A stretch of DNA of 41,764 nucleotides from Chloroflexota bacterium (lineage in GTDB: Bacteria; Chloroflexota; Limnocylindria; P2-11E): NCBI GenBank assembly GCA_005887995.1, contig VBJD01000077.1, positions 1 to 41,764 on the forward strand, in the 5' to 3' direction. Within the stretch, counting starts at the first letter, position 1. Every line of letters starts with the position of its first letter. Under the pieces are notes generated by a model. The model was not told the DNA's origin and did no database searches. It saw nothing but the letters and a program-made list of their open reading frames with translations. This document shows positions 15,701 to 22,933 of the stretch, in pieces. Both the position numbers and the translations under genes were made by a program.

Positions 15701-17008
15701 GAGAAGGAGGCGCTCGATCTACCGACGTTCAGTCTCCGCGTCATCGACCGAAGGCCGGCCCGCGAGCACGACGTCTACGACCTCACGATTGACGAGTTAC
15801 ATGCGTTCGTCGCGAATGGCGTACTGGCGCATAACTGTATCGGTAATTCAGGTCCTCTCGCGACGCCGGAGATCGAAAAGGAAGTTAAGGACAACGACCT
15901 CAATGTCGTGTCCGTCCTCTCAGGGAATCGCAACTTCGAGGGACGTATCCATCCGCTGGTGAAGTCGTCATACCTCGCCTCGCCGCCGCTCGTTGTTGCG
16001 TATGCCCTCGCGGGTACGGTGCACATCGACCTCGAGGACGAGCCGATAGGCAACGACAAGAGCGGCAAGCCGGTGTTCCTCAAGGACATCTGGCCGACGC
16101 CTGACGAAGTCAATGCCGTGATGAACAAGGCGATCACGCAGGAGATGTACGCGACGGAGTACGGCAAGATCTTCGAGGGCGACCGGTTCTGGAAGACGAT
16201 GCCGTCGCCGACCGGCGCGATGTTCAAGTGGGACTCCAAGTCGACCTACGTGCACGAGCCGCCGTTCTTCAAGGACATCGCCGGAGCGCGCGACGTCGCG
16301 GACATCACGAACGCGCGAGTGCTCGCCGTCCTCGGCGACTCGGTCACAACCGACCACATCTCGCCCGCCGGCTCCATTCCTGCGGCGAGCCCGGCCGGGC
16401 AGTACCTCATCTCGCTCGGTGTGAAGCCCGTCGACTTCAACCAGTACGGCACGCGGCGCGGGAACCACGAGGTGCTCATCCGTGGGACCTTCGCGAATAT
16501 CCGCCTGCGCAATGGGCTCGTCGAGCGTGAGGGATGGTGGACGAAGCACCTGCCGTCGGGCGAGGAGATGACGATCTACGACGCATCGATGCGCTACCAG
16601 CGCGAGCGCACGCCGCTCGTCATCCTCGCGGGCAAGGAGTACGGCTCCGGCAGCTCGCGCGACTGGGCGGCGAAGGGTCCGCTGCTCCTCGGCGTCCGCG
16701 CGGTCATCGCGGAGACCTTCGAGCGCATCCACCGCTCGAACCTGGTAGGGATGGGCATCCTGCCGCTGCAGTACCAGCCTGGTCAGAACGCGGCGAGCCT
16801 CGGCCTCACCGGCGCGGAGACATTCACGATCCGCGGGCTGAACAAGCTGGCGCCTCGGGCGATAGTCGACGTGGAGGCGCGGCGCGCGAATGGCGAAGTC
16901 GTTCGGTTCAGGGCGCTCGCGCGCGTCGACGATCCGGTCGACATCGATTACATGCGCAGCGGCGGCGTGCTGAACTTCGTCTTCGGCGAGCTACTGGCGA
17001 AGAACTAG
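12773..17008 (+). CDS. acnA: Aconitate hydratase A interrupted by an intein
   Basis: A 1411-residue precursor; removing the 516-residue intein leaves 895 residues, the normal AcnA/IRP-type length. The enzyme isomerises citrate to isocitrate with a [4Fe-4S] cluster. Cluster ligands are C437 (TSCTNTSN), C503 (GYGC) and, after splicing, C506 (CIGNSGPL). The swivel domain holds SRDWAAKG and the late GMGILPLQ. The intein begins at residue 506 and ends at Asn1021, so the ligand cysteine is also the +1 splicing nucleophile. Active aconitase should therefore require correct splicing. ATGA overlap with mdh. The 3' end overlaps the convergent U32-like gene by 18 bp. Confidence 0.95.
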   Translation: MTTYKSETLAGTPHRYYPLAQLGDLSKLPMTVKILLEGMIRAGDSDRDIAALAKYPAPPPDGTSVPFRPARILLQDYTGVPAAVDLAAMRSAMQRAGKDPARIEPLIPVDLIIDHSVQADFFGAKEVYEKNLEREYERNRERYSLLRWAGQAFKTFRVVPPGAGICHQVNLERLSRVVQIRDGVAIPDTLFGADSHTTMVNGLGVFGWGVGGIEAEAAMLGQPTYLPWPVVVGVKLTGSLPTGTTATDLVLTLTETMRKHGVVNKFVEFAGDGLSSLTVQDRATVSNMCPEYGATAAFFPVDAQSLRYLEATNRGDLVDLVQRYTKAQGLFRVDGASAPTFDEMMELDLATVRPSVAGPKRPQDRVELPMVWQSFVGPKPTTGITRPGHTEGPKPVNDAPATMVAEATPATAKAAHLSPALGGITDGSVVIAAITSCTNTSNPSVMIAAGLLAKKAVERGLSVKPYVKTTMAPGSRVVTRYMDQAGLTPYLEKLGYFLVGYGCTVCLAAGTPVLQTNGMNRRIEDLPLLGGAVVYGPNANRRIAPARQSAMISKGRRECVSIVLQDGRTLTCTPDHELLRADGTWVRADELRLGEDRLVMGLEAPLDVPLADEEGWNLRSESFDFTMTTPNERLRTLAFARLLGHLLNDGSISVHGQARINVGQRLDREAVLNDIEIVTGKRPAASMYDERKWSVVLPQELSIAIMALPAVKVGRKIDQAPTLPQFLLTERCPVAIIREFLGGVFGADGHAPYLARFGKGDEDASLHQPAISQTVRPEHVADQRLVMDQIAMLLDRCGVDVAGARIFEYPVRRSLSSYPEADDGVPRIEVRMTLPDGVSFITNVGYRYCVDKTLKASAAAVYWRTVDHIARQRLWMLTRLSVLHREEPKLTFAAARTTAAAELEKHETLIFPHYSTLRGSGSFSHLIAPSRGFRPLQRKKVDFPSPVALFKEMGVRDWFSELRKHDVADHKKRYCVEKEALDLPTFSLRVIDRRPAREHDVYDLTIDELHAFVANGVLAHNCIGNSGPLATPEIEKEVKDNDLNVVSVLSGNRNFEGRIHPLVKSSYLASPPLVVAYALAGTVHIDLEDEPIGNDKSGKPVFLKDIWPTPDEVNAVMNKAITQEMYATEYGKIFEGDRFWKTMPSPTGAMFKWDSKSTYVHEPPFFKDIAGARDVADITNARVLAVLGDSVTTDHISPAGSIPAASPAGQYLISLGVKPVDFNQYGTRRGNHEVLIRGTFANIRLRNGLVEREGWWTKHLPSGEEMTIYDASMRYQRERTPLVILAGKEYGSGSSRDWAAKGPLLLGVRAVIAETFERIHRSNLVGMGILPLQYQPGQNAASLGLTGAETFTIRGLNKLAPRAIVDVEARRANGEVVRFRALARVDDPVDIDYMRSGGVLNFVFGELLAKN
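14288..15835 (+). mobile_element. Bifunctional mini-intein plus LAGLIDADG homing endonuclease in aconitase
   Basis: A 516-residue in-frame insertion. Splicing block A is CLAAGTPVLQTNG with Cys1. Block B contains TCTPDHELL with the T-x-x-H signature. Blocks F/G are VYDLTIDELHAFVANG and VLAHN, followed by Cys+1. Two LAGLIDADG-type motifs, LLGHLLNDGS (about 14700-14730) and FLGGVFGADG (about 14992-15021), both keep their aspartates. The homing endonuclease is therefore probably intact. Codon use is less G/C-biased than the aconitase extein, a sign of a different recent history. The frame is unbroken, so splicing competence is likely. Confidence 0.93.
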
Positions 17009-17953
17009 CGCACCCTCGACCACCGGGATCGCGAGGCCGGCCGCGCCCGGCGACGATGTGCGGAAGCGCGCCACCCGCGAACGTTCGAGCAGCTCGAGCC
17101 CAAGGCGAGCACGCCTCACGCGCTCGCGCGCGTTCGCGACGAGCGCCGCCTCTACGTGGTTGCCCGCCGGATACGGATCGACGGTGCCGCGCAGGCCGAA
17201 CTTCAGATACACGGGCGCGGCTACCCGGATGAGATCGGGGATCTCCTGGTATCGCATGAAGCCGCCAATGTTGTCGGGGCACTCGATGTACACGTCGAGC
17301 GGGAGCGACGCGGTCGCGCGGATCGCCGCGATCTCAGCGAGCGTGAGATCCGTCGGCAGGTTGATCGTGTTCGCGCCGAGCCGTTCGACGACGCGGGCGC
17401 TCGCGGGGTTCGCCACCGGGAGCATCACCGACACCTTCGCCTGCATGTCGTTCGGCAGGATGCCCGCGCGGCGCAGCTCACCAAAGGCGTGTAGCGCGCC
17501 GACGTCCTGTATGAGCACGCTGCGGAACCCGTGCGCCGCGGCGCGAAGCACATCGTCGACGACCGCGGCGAGCTGATCGGCGCCGTGCGCCGTCGGTGCG
17601 ATGAGCGCGCCGACCGCGCTGCGCGCCATCGCCGACGCCGACCATCCCGCATTCGGCCGCGCGAAGAGGCTCACCTCAACGCGGGCGCTCTGCGCGAGCC
17701 GCGCCATCTCGTCCAGCTCGGCGTCCGTGTGCATGAAGACGCCACTTCCCTGCGACACGCGGGTCACCGGGACGCGAAGGCGTGCCGCCTCCTCGAGTAC
17801 GGCATCGAGCGCCGTCGGACCTTCGGTGCTCGGGATCTCGACTCGGTAATGCGCGCCGTCGGGGAACGTGAGAGGCGACGCCGGCAGGTCACGTGGGTCG
17901 CTGCCAGGCAGGCCGATCGCCTTCAGGGCCGCGGCCCCGTTCCACTCAGTCAC
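16991..17953 (-). CDS. U32-peptidase-like TIM-barrel protein (last gene of sugar operon)
   Basis: A 320-residue soluble protein with alternating strand/helix pattern, as expected of a TIM barrel. Segments such as RSVLIQDVGALHAFGELRR, GANTINLPTDLT, and DVYIECPDNIGGFMRYQEIP resemble proteins usually labelled U32 (collagenase-like) peptidases. A protease role is not evident: the U32 Cys-rich motif is not visible. Being in a sugar operon, it could instead be an aldolase-like or sugar-acid enzyme; that is inference. The GTG at 17953 overlaps the MBL stop by 8 bp. The stop overlaps the convergent aconitase gene by 18 bp. Confidence 0.7.
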   Translation of the reverse strand: MTEWNGAAALKAIGLPGSDPRDLPASPLTFPDGAHYRVEIPSTEGPTALDAVLEEAARLRVPVTRVSQGSGVFMHTDAELDEMARLAQSARVEVSLFARPNAGWSASAMARSAVGALIAPTAHGADQLAAVVDDVLRAAAHGFRSVLIQDVGALHAFGELRRAGILPNDMQAKVSVMLPVANPASARVVERLGANTINLPTDLTLAEIAAIRATASLPLDVYIECPDNIGGFMRYQEIPDLIRVAAPVYLKFGLRGTVDPYPAGNHVEAALVANARERVRRARLGLELLERSRVARFRTSSPGAAGLAIPVVEGALVLRQ

Positions 17954-18794
17954 GCGCGCTCGCCTTCGAAAACACGAAAGGCCGATCGCGTGTCGGGACG
18001 ACGACCGTCAGCGGCAAGCCCTCGCGATCGACGACGTCGACGAGATGCGCGGGATAGCCGCGATTCGTCGCGAACGTCTCGTAGTGCATGGGGACCAAGA
18101 CGTCGACCCCGGCGTCGCTCGCGAGCTGCGCGGCCTCGCGATGGTCCATGTTCCCGACGATCCCCGCGCCTTCGCGGAAGTGATCGCGGCCGTTGATCGG
18201 TAGGAGCGCGACGTCGACGCGGAGCTCGCGCAGGCTGGCAGCGAGCCCGTCGTAGACCACCGAGTCGCCGGCGTGATACGCGCGCGCGAGGCCGTCGTCG
18301 ATGACGTACCCGAGGAAGCGGTCGAGGCCGTCTCCGTCCCGGCCGAACGAGTACGCGTCCTCCATGCCCACGCCGTGCCGGGCCCGAATCGGATGGAACG
18401 TGACGGGGCCGAACCTGATCGGCTCGCCGCTGCGAGCCCCGATGACCCGTTCGGGCGCGATCCCCGATCCCGTCAGGAGCGGAACGAGGGGGCGCGGCAC
18501 GATGAACCGCGCGGCGGGTGAGGCGCGGGCGATCAGTGGCAATGACTCGAGGTCGAGATGGTCGTAGTGCTCGTGCGAGCAGGTGACGACGTCCACGTCC
18601 ACCGCGTCGCGGGGATCGAAGGCCGGTGCGGTCAGACGGCCATCACGTTCGGCCAGGAACGGGTCGACGAGGATGAGCAGCTCCGCCGCGCGGACCGCGA
18701 AGCCCGCCTGTCCGAGCCACCAGAACGCGATGGTGCCCCGGGGGACTGCGAGCCCACGCATCCGCGCGAGGGGCGCGCCGATGACCTGGGTCAT
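17946..18794 (-). CDS. UlaG-like MBL-fold metal-dependent hydrolase (candidate sugar lactonase)
   Basis: A 282-residue metallo-beta-lactamase-fold protein. It contains FWWLGQAGFAV and LILVDPFLAE, typical of the UlaG/COG2220 branch. Metal ligands include the CSHEHYDHLD motif, an Asp in YHAGDSVVYDG, and a later His in PMHYETF. UlaG hydrolyses L-ascorbate-6-phosphate lactone. In this operon a sugar-lactone hydrolase between the SDR and the dehydratase steps is plausible but inferred. The ATG at 18794 overlaps the beta-glucosidase stop as ATGA. It is cytoplasmic. Confidence 0.85.
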   Translation of the reverse strand: MTQVIGAPLARMRGLAVPRGTIAFWWLGQAGFAVRAAELLILVDPFLAERDGRLTAPAFDPRDAVDVDVVTCSHEHYDHLDLESLPLIARASPAARFIVPRPLVPLLTGSGIAPERVIGARSGEPIRFGPVTFHPIRARHGVGMEDAYSFGRDGDGLDRFLGYVIDDGLARAYHAGDSVVYDGLAASLRELRVDVALLPINGRDHFREGAGIVGNMDHREAAQLASDAGVDVLVPMHYETFATNRGYPAHLVDVVDREGLPLTVVVPTRDRPFVFSKASARD

Positions 18795-20131
18795 ACCGCG
18801 ACCGCGCGCTGCGCCGCGATGAGCTCTCGGTACCAGCGGCCGCTGTCCTTGATGCGCCGGCGCTGCGTGTCGTAGTCGACGTGGACGAGGCCGAAGCGCT
18901 TGCTCGTGCCGTGCGCCCATTCGAAGTTGTCCATGAGCGTCCAGACGAAGTAGCCACGCAGCGGCACGCCCCGACCGAGTGCGTCCGCGGCCGCGGCGAT
19001 GTGCTCGCGCAGGAACGACGTTCGTTCGGGGTCGGCGACGCGATCGTCGCGCACGACGTCGTCGTATGCCGCGCCGTTCTCCGTGACGATGACCTCGCGC
19101 GGTGCCCAGTCGCGCGTGACGCGAACGAGCAGATCGCGCAGCGACGATGCGTGGACTTCCCACCCCAGCGCGGTGTATGTCGAACCCTCTGGCTCGACGC
19201 GCGTGACGCCGAGCGGTCCGTCACCGCTGGCGCGGCACACGCGACGGCTGTAGTAATTGACGCCGAGGAAGTCCGGCGGCTGGGCGGCCAGTTCGAGCGC
19301 GGGAATCGTCACCCACGTCGCGTAGTGCTCCAGCATGTCCGCTGGATACGGCCGTCCGAACACAGGATCGGCGAACCAGCGGTTCAGGTAACCGTCCATG
19401 CGCGTGGCCGCGGCGCCGTCGGCCGGCGCGTCCGAGGCGGGCTCGCACGGCGACATGTTCAGCGCGATGCCGACGCGCGCGTTCGGACGCGCGGCACGTA
19501 TCGCCGCGGCACCGGCACGATGCGCGAGGTGCAGGTGATGAGACACGCGCAGCGCGGTCGTGAAGTCGCGCACGCCCGGCGCATGAACGCCGACGTGATG
19601 TCCCGCGAACGCGACGACCTCGGGCTCGTTCAGCGTCATCCAGTCCGTCACGCGGTCCCCGAGTCGACGCGCGAGGAGCGACGCGTACTCCGCGAACGCC
19701 GCGACGATGTCCGGCGCCGTCCATCCGCCGCGGTCTTGCAGTGCCTGTGGCAGATCCCAGTGATAGAGCGTCACGAACGGACGGACGCCGATCGCGAGGA
19801 GCGCGTCGACGAGCGCGTCGTAGAAGTCGAGGCCCTTCTCGTTGACCCTGCCACGCCCGCGCGGCAGCACGCGAGGCCAGCTGACGGAGAAGCGGTACGC
19901 GCCGAGGCCGAGCTCGCGCATGAGCGCGACGTCCTCTCGCCAGCGGTGGTAGTGATCGCATGAGACGTCGCCGGTCTCGCCGGTCGCGATCGCGCCGGGC
20001 ACGCGGCAGAACGTGTCCCAGATCGACGGCCCCTTGCCGTCCTCGGCCGCGGCGCCCTCGATCTGGTACGCCGCCGTCGCGGCGCCCCAGAGGAAGCCCG
20101 GCGGGAAACCTTGCGCGAGGTCCCTGCTCAT
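18791..20131 (-). CDS. GH1 beta-glucosidase
   Basis: A 446-residue family 1 glycoside hydrolase that removes terminal beta-linked sugars. The acid/base Glu is E169 in TLNEP and the nucleophile is E351 in VTENGA. The N-terminal FLWGAATAAYQIEGA, the QLP-type aglycone region YHWDLP, and DNFEWAHG/KRFGLVHVDY near the C-terminus are all standard. There is no signal peptide, so it acts on imported oligosaccharides. The ATG at 20131 has GGAGG upstream and overlaps the SDR stop as ATGA. The longer frame reaching 20983 is a chance extension through the SDR gene and was not used. Confidence 0.95.
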   Translation of the reverse strand: MSRDLAQGFPPGFLWGAATAAYQIEGAAAEDGKGPSIWDTFCRVPGAIATGETGDVSCDHYHRWREDVALMRELGLGAYRFSVSWPRVLPRGRGRVNEKGLDFYDALVDALLAIGVRPFVTLYHWDLPQALQDRGGWTAPDIVAAFAEYASLLARRLGDRVTDWMTLNEPEVVAFAGHHVGVHAPGVRDFTTALRVSHHLHLAHRAGAAAIRAARPNARVGIALNMSPCEPASDAPADGAAATRMDGYLNRWFADPVFGRPYPADMLEHYATWVTIPALELAAQPPDFLGVNYYSRRVCRASGDGPLGVTRVEPEGSTYTALGWEVHASSLRDLLVRVTRDWAPREVIVTENGAAYDDVVRDDRVADPERTSFLREHIAAAADALGRGVPLRGYFVWTLMDNFEWAHGTSKRFGLVHVDYDTQRRRIKDSGRWYRELIAAQRAVAV

Positions 20132-20913
20132 CGCCGGGCCTCCGCCTCTTCCCACACGAGTCCCATGCGGGCGTTGATGCCGCCGTCGACATAGAGCAGC
20201 TGACCGGTAACGTAGTCGGCCGCCGGCGAGACGAGGAACGCGACGACGCGCGCGACATCGGCCGGCTCCCCCATACGACCCCACGGGACGCGCGCCGCGG
20301 TCTGCTCGCGCGAATAGCCGGGCATGTCGAAGTAGCGAGGCACCTCGATGAGCCCGGGCGCGACGGCGTTCACACGGATGCGCTTCGGCGCGAGGTCGAT
20401 GGCGAGCGCGCGGGTGAACGCGTTCAATGCGCCCTTGGTCGCCGCGTACGCGGCGTGCCCGGGGAAGCCCGCGCCGCCATGGATGGAGCTCACGTTCACG
20501 ATCGCGCCGCCGCGCCGCGCGAGGTGCGGCACGGCCTGCTGGCTGCAGACGTACGCCGCCCGCACGTTCACGCCGAAGAGCTCGTCGTATTCGGCGTCCG
20601 TGAGCGACGCCGGATCGCGCGTCAGCGTGATACCGGAGTTGTTCACGAGTATCTCCAGCCCGCCCAGCGCGGCCACCGTGTCGTCGACGAGACGGCGGCA
20701 GGCGCGCGGCTGCGACAGATCCGCGGGCAGGACCGCCACTCGGCGGCCGACCTCCTGGATCTCCGCACGGAGCGACTCCGCGCCGTCCGCGCTGTGCGCG
20801 TAGTGGATCGCGACGTCCGCGCCCTGTCGCGCGAGCTCGCGTGCGATCCCGTGGCCGATGCCCGTTCCGCTGCCGGTGACGAGCGCGCGACGGCCGGAGA
20901 GCGGAAGGCTCAT
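20128..20913 (-). CDS. Short-chain dehydrogenase/reductase (candidate sugar 1-dehydrogenase)
   Basis: A 261-residue classical SDR. The cofactor motif TGSGTGIG is at residues 13-20, NNSG at 91-94, and catalytic S143, Y156 and K160 (YAATK) are all present, as is the C-terminal YVDGG. H38/Y39 after the second strand in place of an acidic residue, with no Arg pair, leaves NAD versus NADP open. In operon context it may oxidise an aldose to its lactone, like glucose 1-dehydrogenases of this family; the substrate is inferred. Both ends overlap neighbours by 4 bp (ATGA). Confidence 0.9.
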   Translation of the reverse strand: MSLPLSGRRALVTGSGTGIGHGIARELARQGADVAIHYAHSADGAESLRAEIQEVGRRVAVLPADLSQPRACRRLVDDTVAALGGLEILVNNSGITLTRDPASLTDAEYDELFGVNVRAAYVCSQQAVPHLARRGGAIVNVSSIHGGAGFPGHAAYAATKGALNAFTRALAIDLAPKRIRVNAVAPGLIEVPRYFDMPGYSREQTAARVPWGRMGEPADVARVVAFLVSPAADYVTGQLLYVDGGINARMGLVWEEAEARR

Positions 20914-22124
20914 GTCGGCTTCGCCGCCATTCGCTTAGAACCTGTTTCTCGCAGGGGCTCTGCCCCTTCCACCCCTGGTTCACGTCCGCGGAGGTGCCAT
21001 TGGTCGCCGAAGAGATTCAGGTGCACCGGACGCCGCGGATGCGCGGCGATGACCGCTTCGTCGAGCGTGATGCCGAGACCCGGCGCGGTCGGAAGCGGGA
21101 ACGCGCCGTCGACGACATCCGGGACGCCACGGGCCGCCTCCTTTACGAACGGCGCGGTGAAGTCGTTGAAGTGCTCGAGGATCTTGAAGTTCGGTGTCGC
21201 CGCGGCGAGGTGGATCGCCGCCATCGTCGACACGGGACCGCCCACGTTGTGCGGGGCGACGAGCACGTTGTACGACTCGGCCCACGTCGCGAGCTTCCGC
21301 GTCTCGGAGATGCCGCCCATCATCGTGAGGTCGGGCTGGATGATGTCGACCGCGTCCAGCTCGAAGAGCTCGCGGAACTCGTGACGGACATGGATGCGCT
21401 CCCCACTCGCGATCGGGACGCGAGTCGCGCGAGCGACCTTCGCCATCGCCTTCGCGTTGTCGGGTGGGACCGGCTCCTCGATCCAGCCGGGGCGGTACGG
21501 CTCGAGCTCGCGGGCGATCGCGATCGCCTGCGCTGGCGTGAAGCGTCCGTGCATCTCGACGAACACCTCGGCATCCGGGCCCGCGCCTTCGCGCACCGCT
21601 TCGACGAGCGCGATCGCGCGGCGCAGCTCGCCCGCGGAGAGCTCCTGCCAGGCCGTCCCGAACGGATCGAGCTTCAGAGCGCGGTAGCCGCGCGCGATCG
21701 TTCGGCGCGCGGCGTCGCGGAACTCGGCCGGCGTGCGCTCGACGGTGTACCAGCCGTTCGCGTACGTCGCGACGCGGTCGTTGATCGCGCCGCCGAGCAG
21801 TCGATACACGGGCACGCCGAGTGACTTGCCGATGATGTCCCAGCACGCGATCTCGATCGTCGCGAGCGCGGACATCGCGATCTGTCCGGCGCGCGCGTAG
21901 TCGTCGCGGATCATCCGGCGTGCGAGCGCCTCGAGCGCGAACGGATCCGCGCCGATGACGTGCGTCGGCACCGCTTCCTCGAGGTAACCGAGGAGAGCGC
22001 TCGTGTGGTTGATCATGCGCACCTCGCCCACGCCCTCGATCCCCTCGTCGGTGCGGACGACGACGAACGTGAGGTTGCGCCAGGCGTCGCCAAGCACGAG
22101 CGGGCGGACCTCGACGATCTTCAC
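20910..22124 (-). CDS. Enolase-superfamily sugar-acid dehydratase (mandelate racemase/MLE group)
   Basis: A 404-residue protein with the capping domain followed by a modified TIM barrel. Candidate metal ligands are E190 (VEMHG), E216 (WIEEP) and E242 (SGER). The K151-L-D153 motif, H192 next to the first ligand, and H292 (APHN) give the general acid/base set seen in galactonate- and gluconate-type dehydratases. It should remove water from an aldonate to give a 2-keto-3-deoxy acid; the exact sugar acid is not readable. The GTG start at 22124 is 2 nt past the permease stop. It shares ATGA with the SDR. Confidence 0.9.
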   Translation of the reverse strand: MKIVEVRPLVLGDAWRNLTFVVVRTDEGIEGVGEVRMINHTSALLGYLEEAVPTHVIGADPFALEALARRMIRDDYARAGQIAMSALATIEIACWDIIGKSLGVPVYRLLGGAINDRVATYANGWYTVERTPAEFRDAARRTIARGYRALKLDPFGTAWQELSAGELRRAIALVEAVREGAGPDAEVFVEMHGRFTPAQAIAIARELEPYRPGWIEEPVPPDNAKAMAKVARATRVPIASGERIHVRHEFRELFELDAVDIIQPDLTMMGGISETRKLATWAESYNVLVAPHNVGGPVSTMAAIHLAAATPNFKILEHFNDFTAPFVKEAARGVPDVVDGAFPLPTAPGLGITLDEAVIAAHPRRPVHLNLFGDQWHLRGREPGVEGAEPLRETGSKRMAAKPT

Positions 22125-22126
22125 GA

Positions 22127-22933
22127 TCAGCCCTTCAGCCCGGTAGTGACGACGCCTCGCACGATGTATCGCTGCGCCGCGAAGAACAGCGCGACGAGCG
22201 GAAGGACGTAGAGAACGATCCCGGCCATCGTGATCGTCTGGAGCGGGTTGCCACGCGGGTCGACGTAGGCCTTGGCCAGCTTTACCGCGAGCGTCGTGTT
22301 CTGGTCGTTGAGCAGGAGGATCGGATACAGGTAGTCGCCCCAGACCCAAAGGAACGCGAAGATGGCGCTCGCCGCGAGCGCCGGCCCGGCGTTCGGGATG
22401 AAGATCTGAAGGAACACGCGCAGCGGCCCGCAACCGTCTACCTCCGCGGCGTCCTCGAGCTCGCGTGGGAATGCCGCGAAGAACTGCCGGAAGAGGAAGA
22501 CGTGGTATGGACTCGCGGCGAGGCCCCAAAGGATCCATGGCCAGTACGAGTTCGTGAGATCGAGTCGCGCGAACATGACGAACTGCGGTACGAAGAGAAC
22601 GAGCGTCGGCAACATCATGGTGCCGATCACGAGAAGGAAGAGACGGTCGCGCCCTGGACCACGGTGGCGCGCGAAGCCGAAGCCCACGAGCGCGCTCGTG
22701 ATGACGACGAGGATCGTGTACGCGGAGCTGAGGAAGACCGAGTTCGTCGCGTACTTCGGGAAGTCGGCCATCGTGACGGCGAGCTGGTAGTTGATCCACT
22801 GCGGCACCGCGGGGAAGAGGACGATCGGCGACGCCGCGTACTCGGATTGTTTCTTGATCGAGGTGATGAGGACCCACACGACGGGGAGCGAGAAGATCGC
22901 GGCCAGCGCGAGCACGACCCCGTACTTCCTCAC
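22127..22933 (-). CDS. ABC sugar transporter permease (MalG/UgpE type)
   Basis: A 268-residue inner-membrane protein with six hydrophobic segments. The cytoplasmic EAA loop is EDAAEVDGCGPLRVFLQIFIPNAGP, which docks on the ATPase. It belongs to the carbohydrate CUT1 MalG-like group, as seen from the N-terminal VWVLITSIKK and the C-terminal QRYIVRGVVTTGLKG. The GTG at 22933 overlaps the other permease's stop as GTGA, supporting a heterodimeric channel. A longer upstream frame to 23479 is a shadow. Confidence 0.93.
   Translation of the reverse strand: MRKYGVVLALAAIFSLPVVWVLITSIKKQSEYAASPIVLFPAVPQWINYQLAVTMADFPKYATNSVFLSSAYTILVVITSALVGFGFARHRGPGRDRLFLLVIGTMMLPTLVLFVPQFVMFARLDLTNSYWPWILWGLAASPYHVFLFRQFFAAFPRELEDAAEVDGCGPLRVFLQIFIPNAGPALAASAIFAFLWVWGDYLYPILLLNDQNTTLAVKLAKAYVDPRGNPLQTITMAGIVLYVLPLVALFFAAQRYIVRGVVTTGLKG

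Noticed and set aside
14288-15835. Aconitase insertion as an assembly artefact or unrelated domain fusion
   Set aside because: The insertion is exactly bounded by Cys1 and His-Asn/Cys+1, has ordered splicing blocks and homing endonuclease motifs, and removal restores a perfect aconitase.
18791-20983. 730-residue frame that would fuse SDR-region sequence to the beta-glucosidase
   Set aside because: The upstream part is Arg-rich nonsense in the wrong frame of the SDR gene; GH1 homology begins exactly at ATG 20131 with an SD and ATGA overlap.
19960-21384. 474-residue plus-strand frame opposite SDR and dehydratase genes
   Set aside because: No domain, Arg-rich, antisense to two enzymes with intact catalytic motifs.
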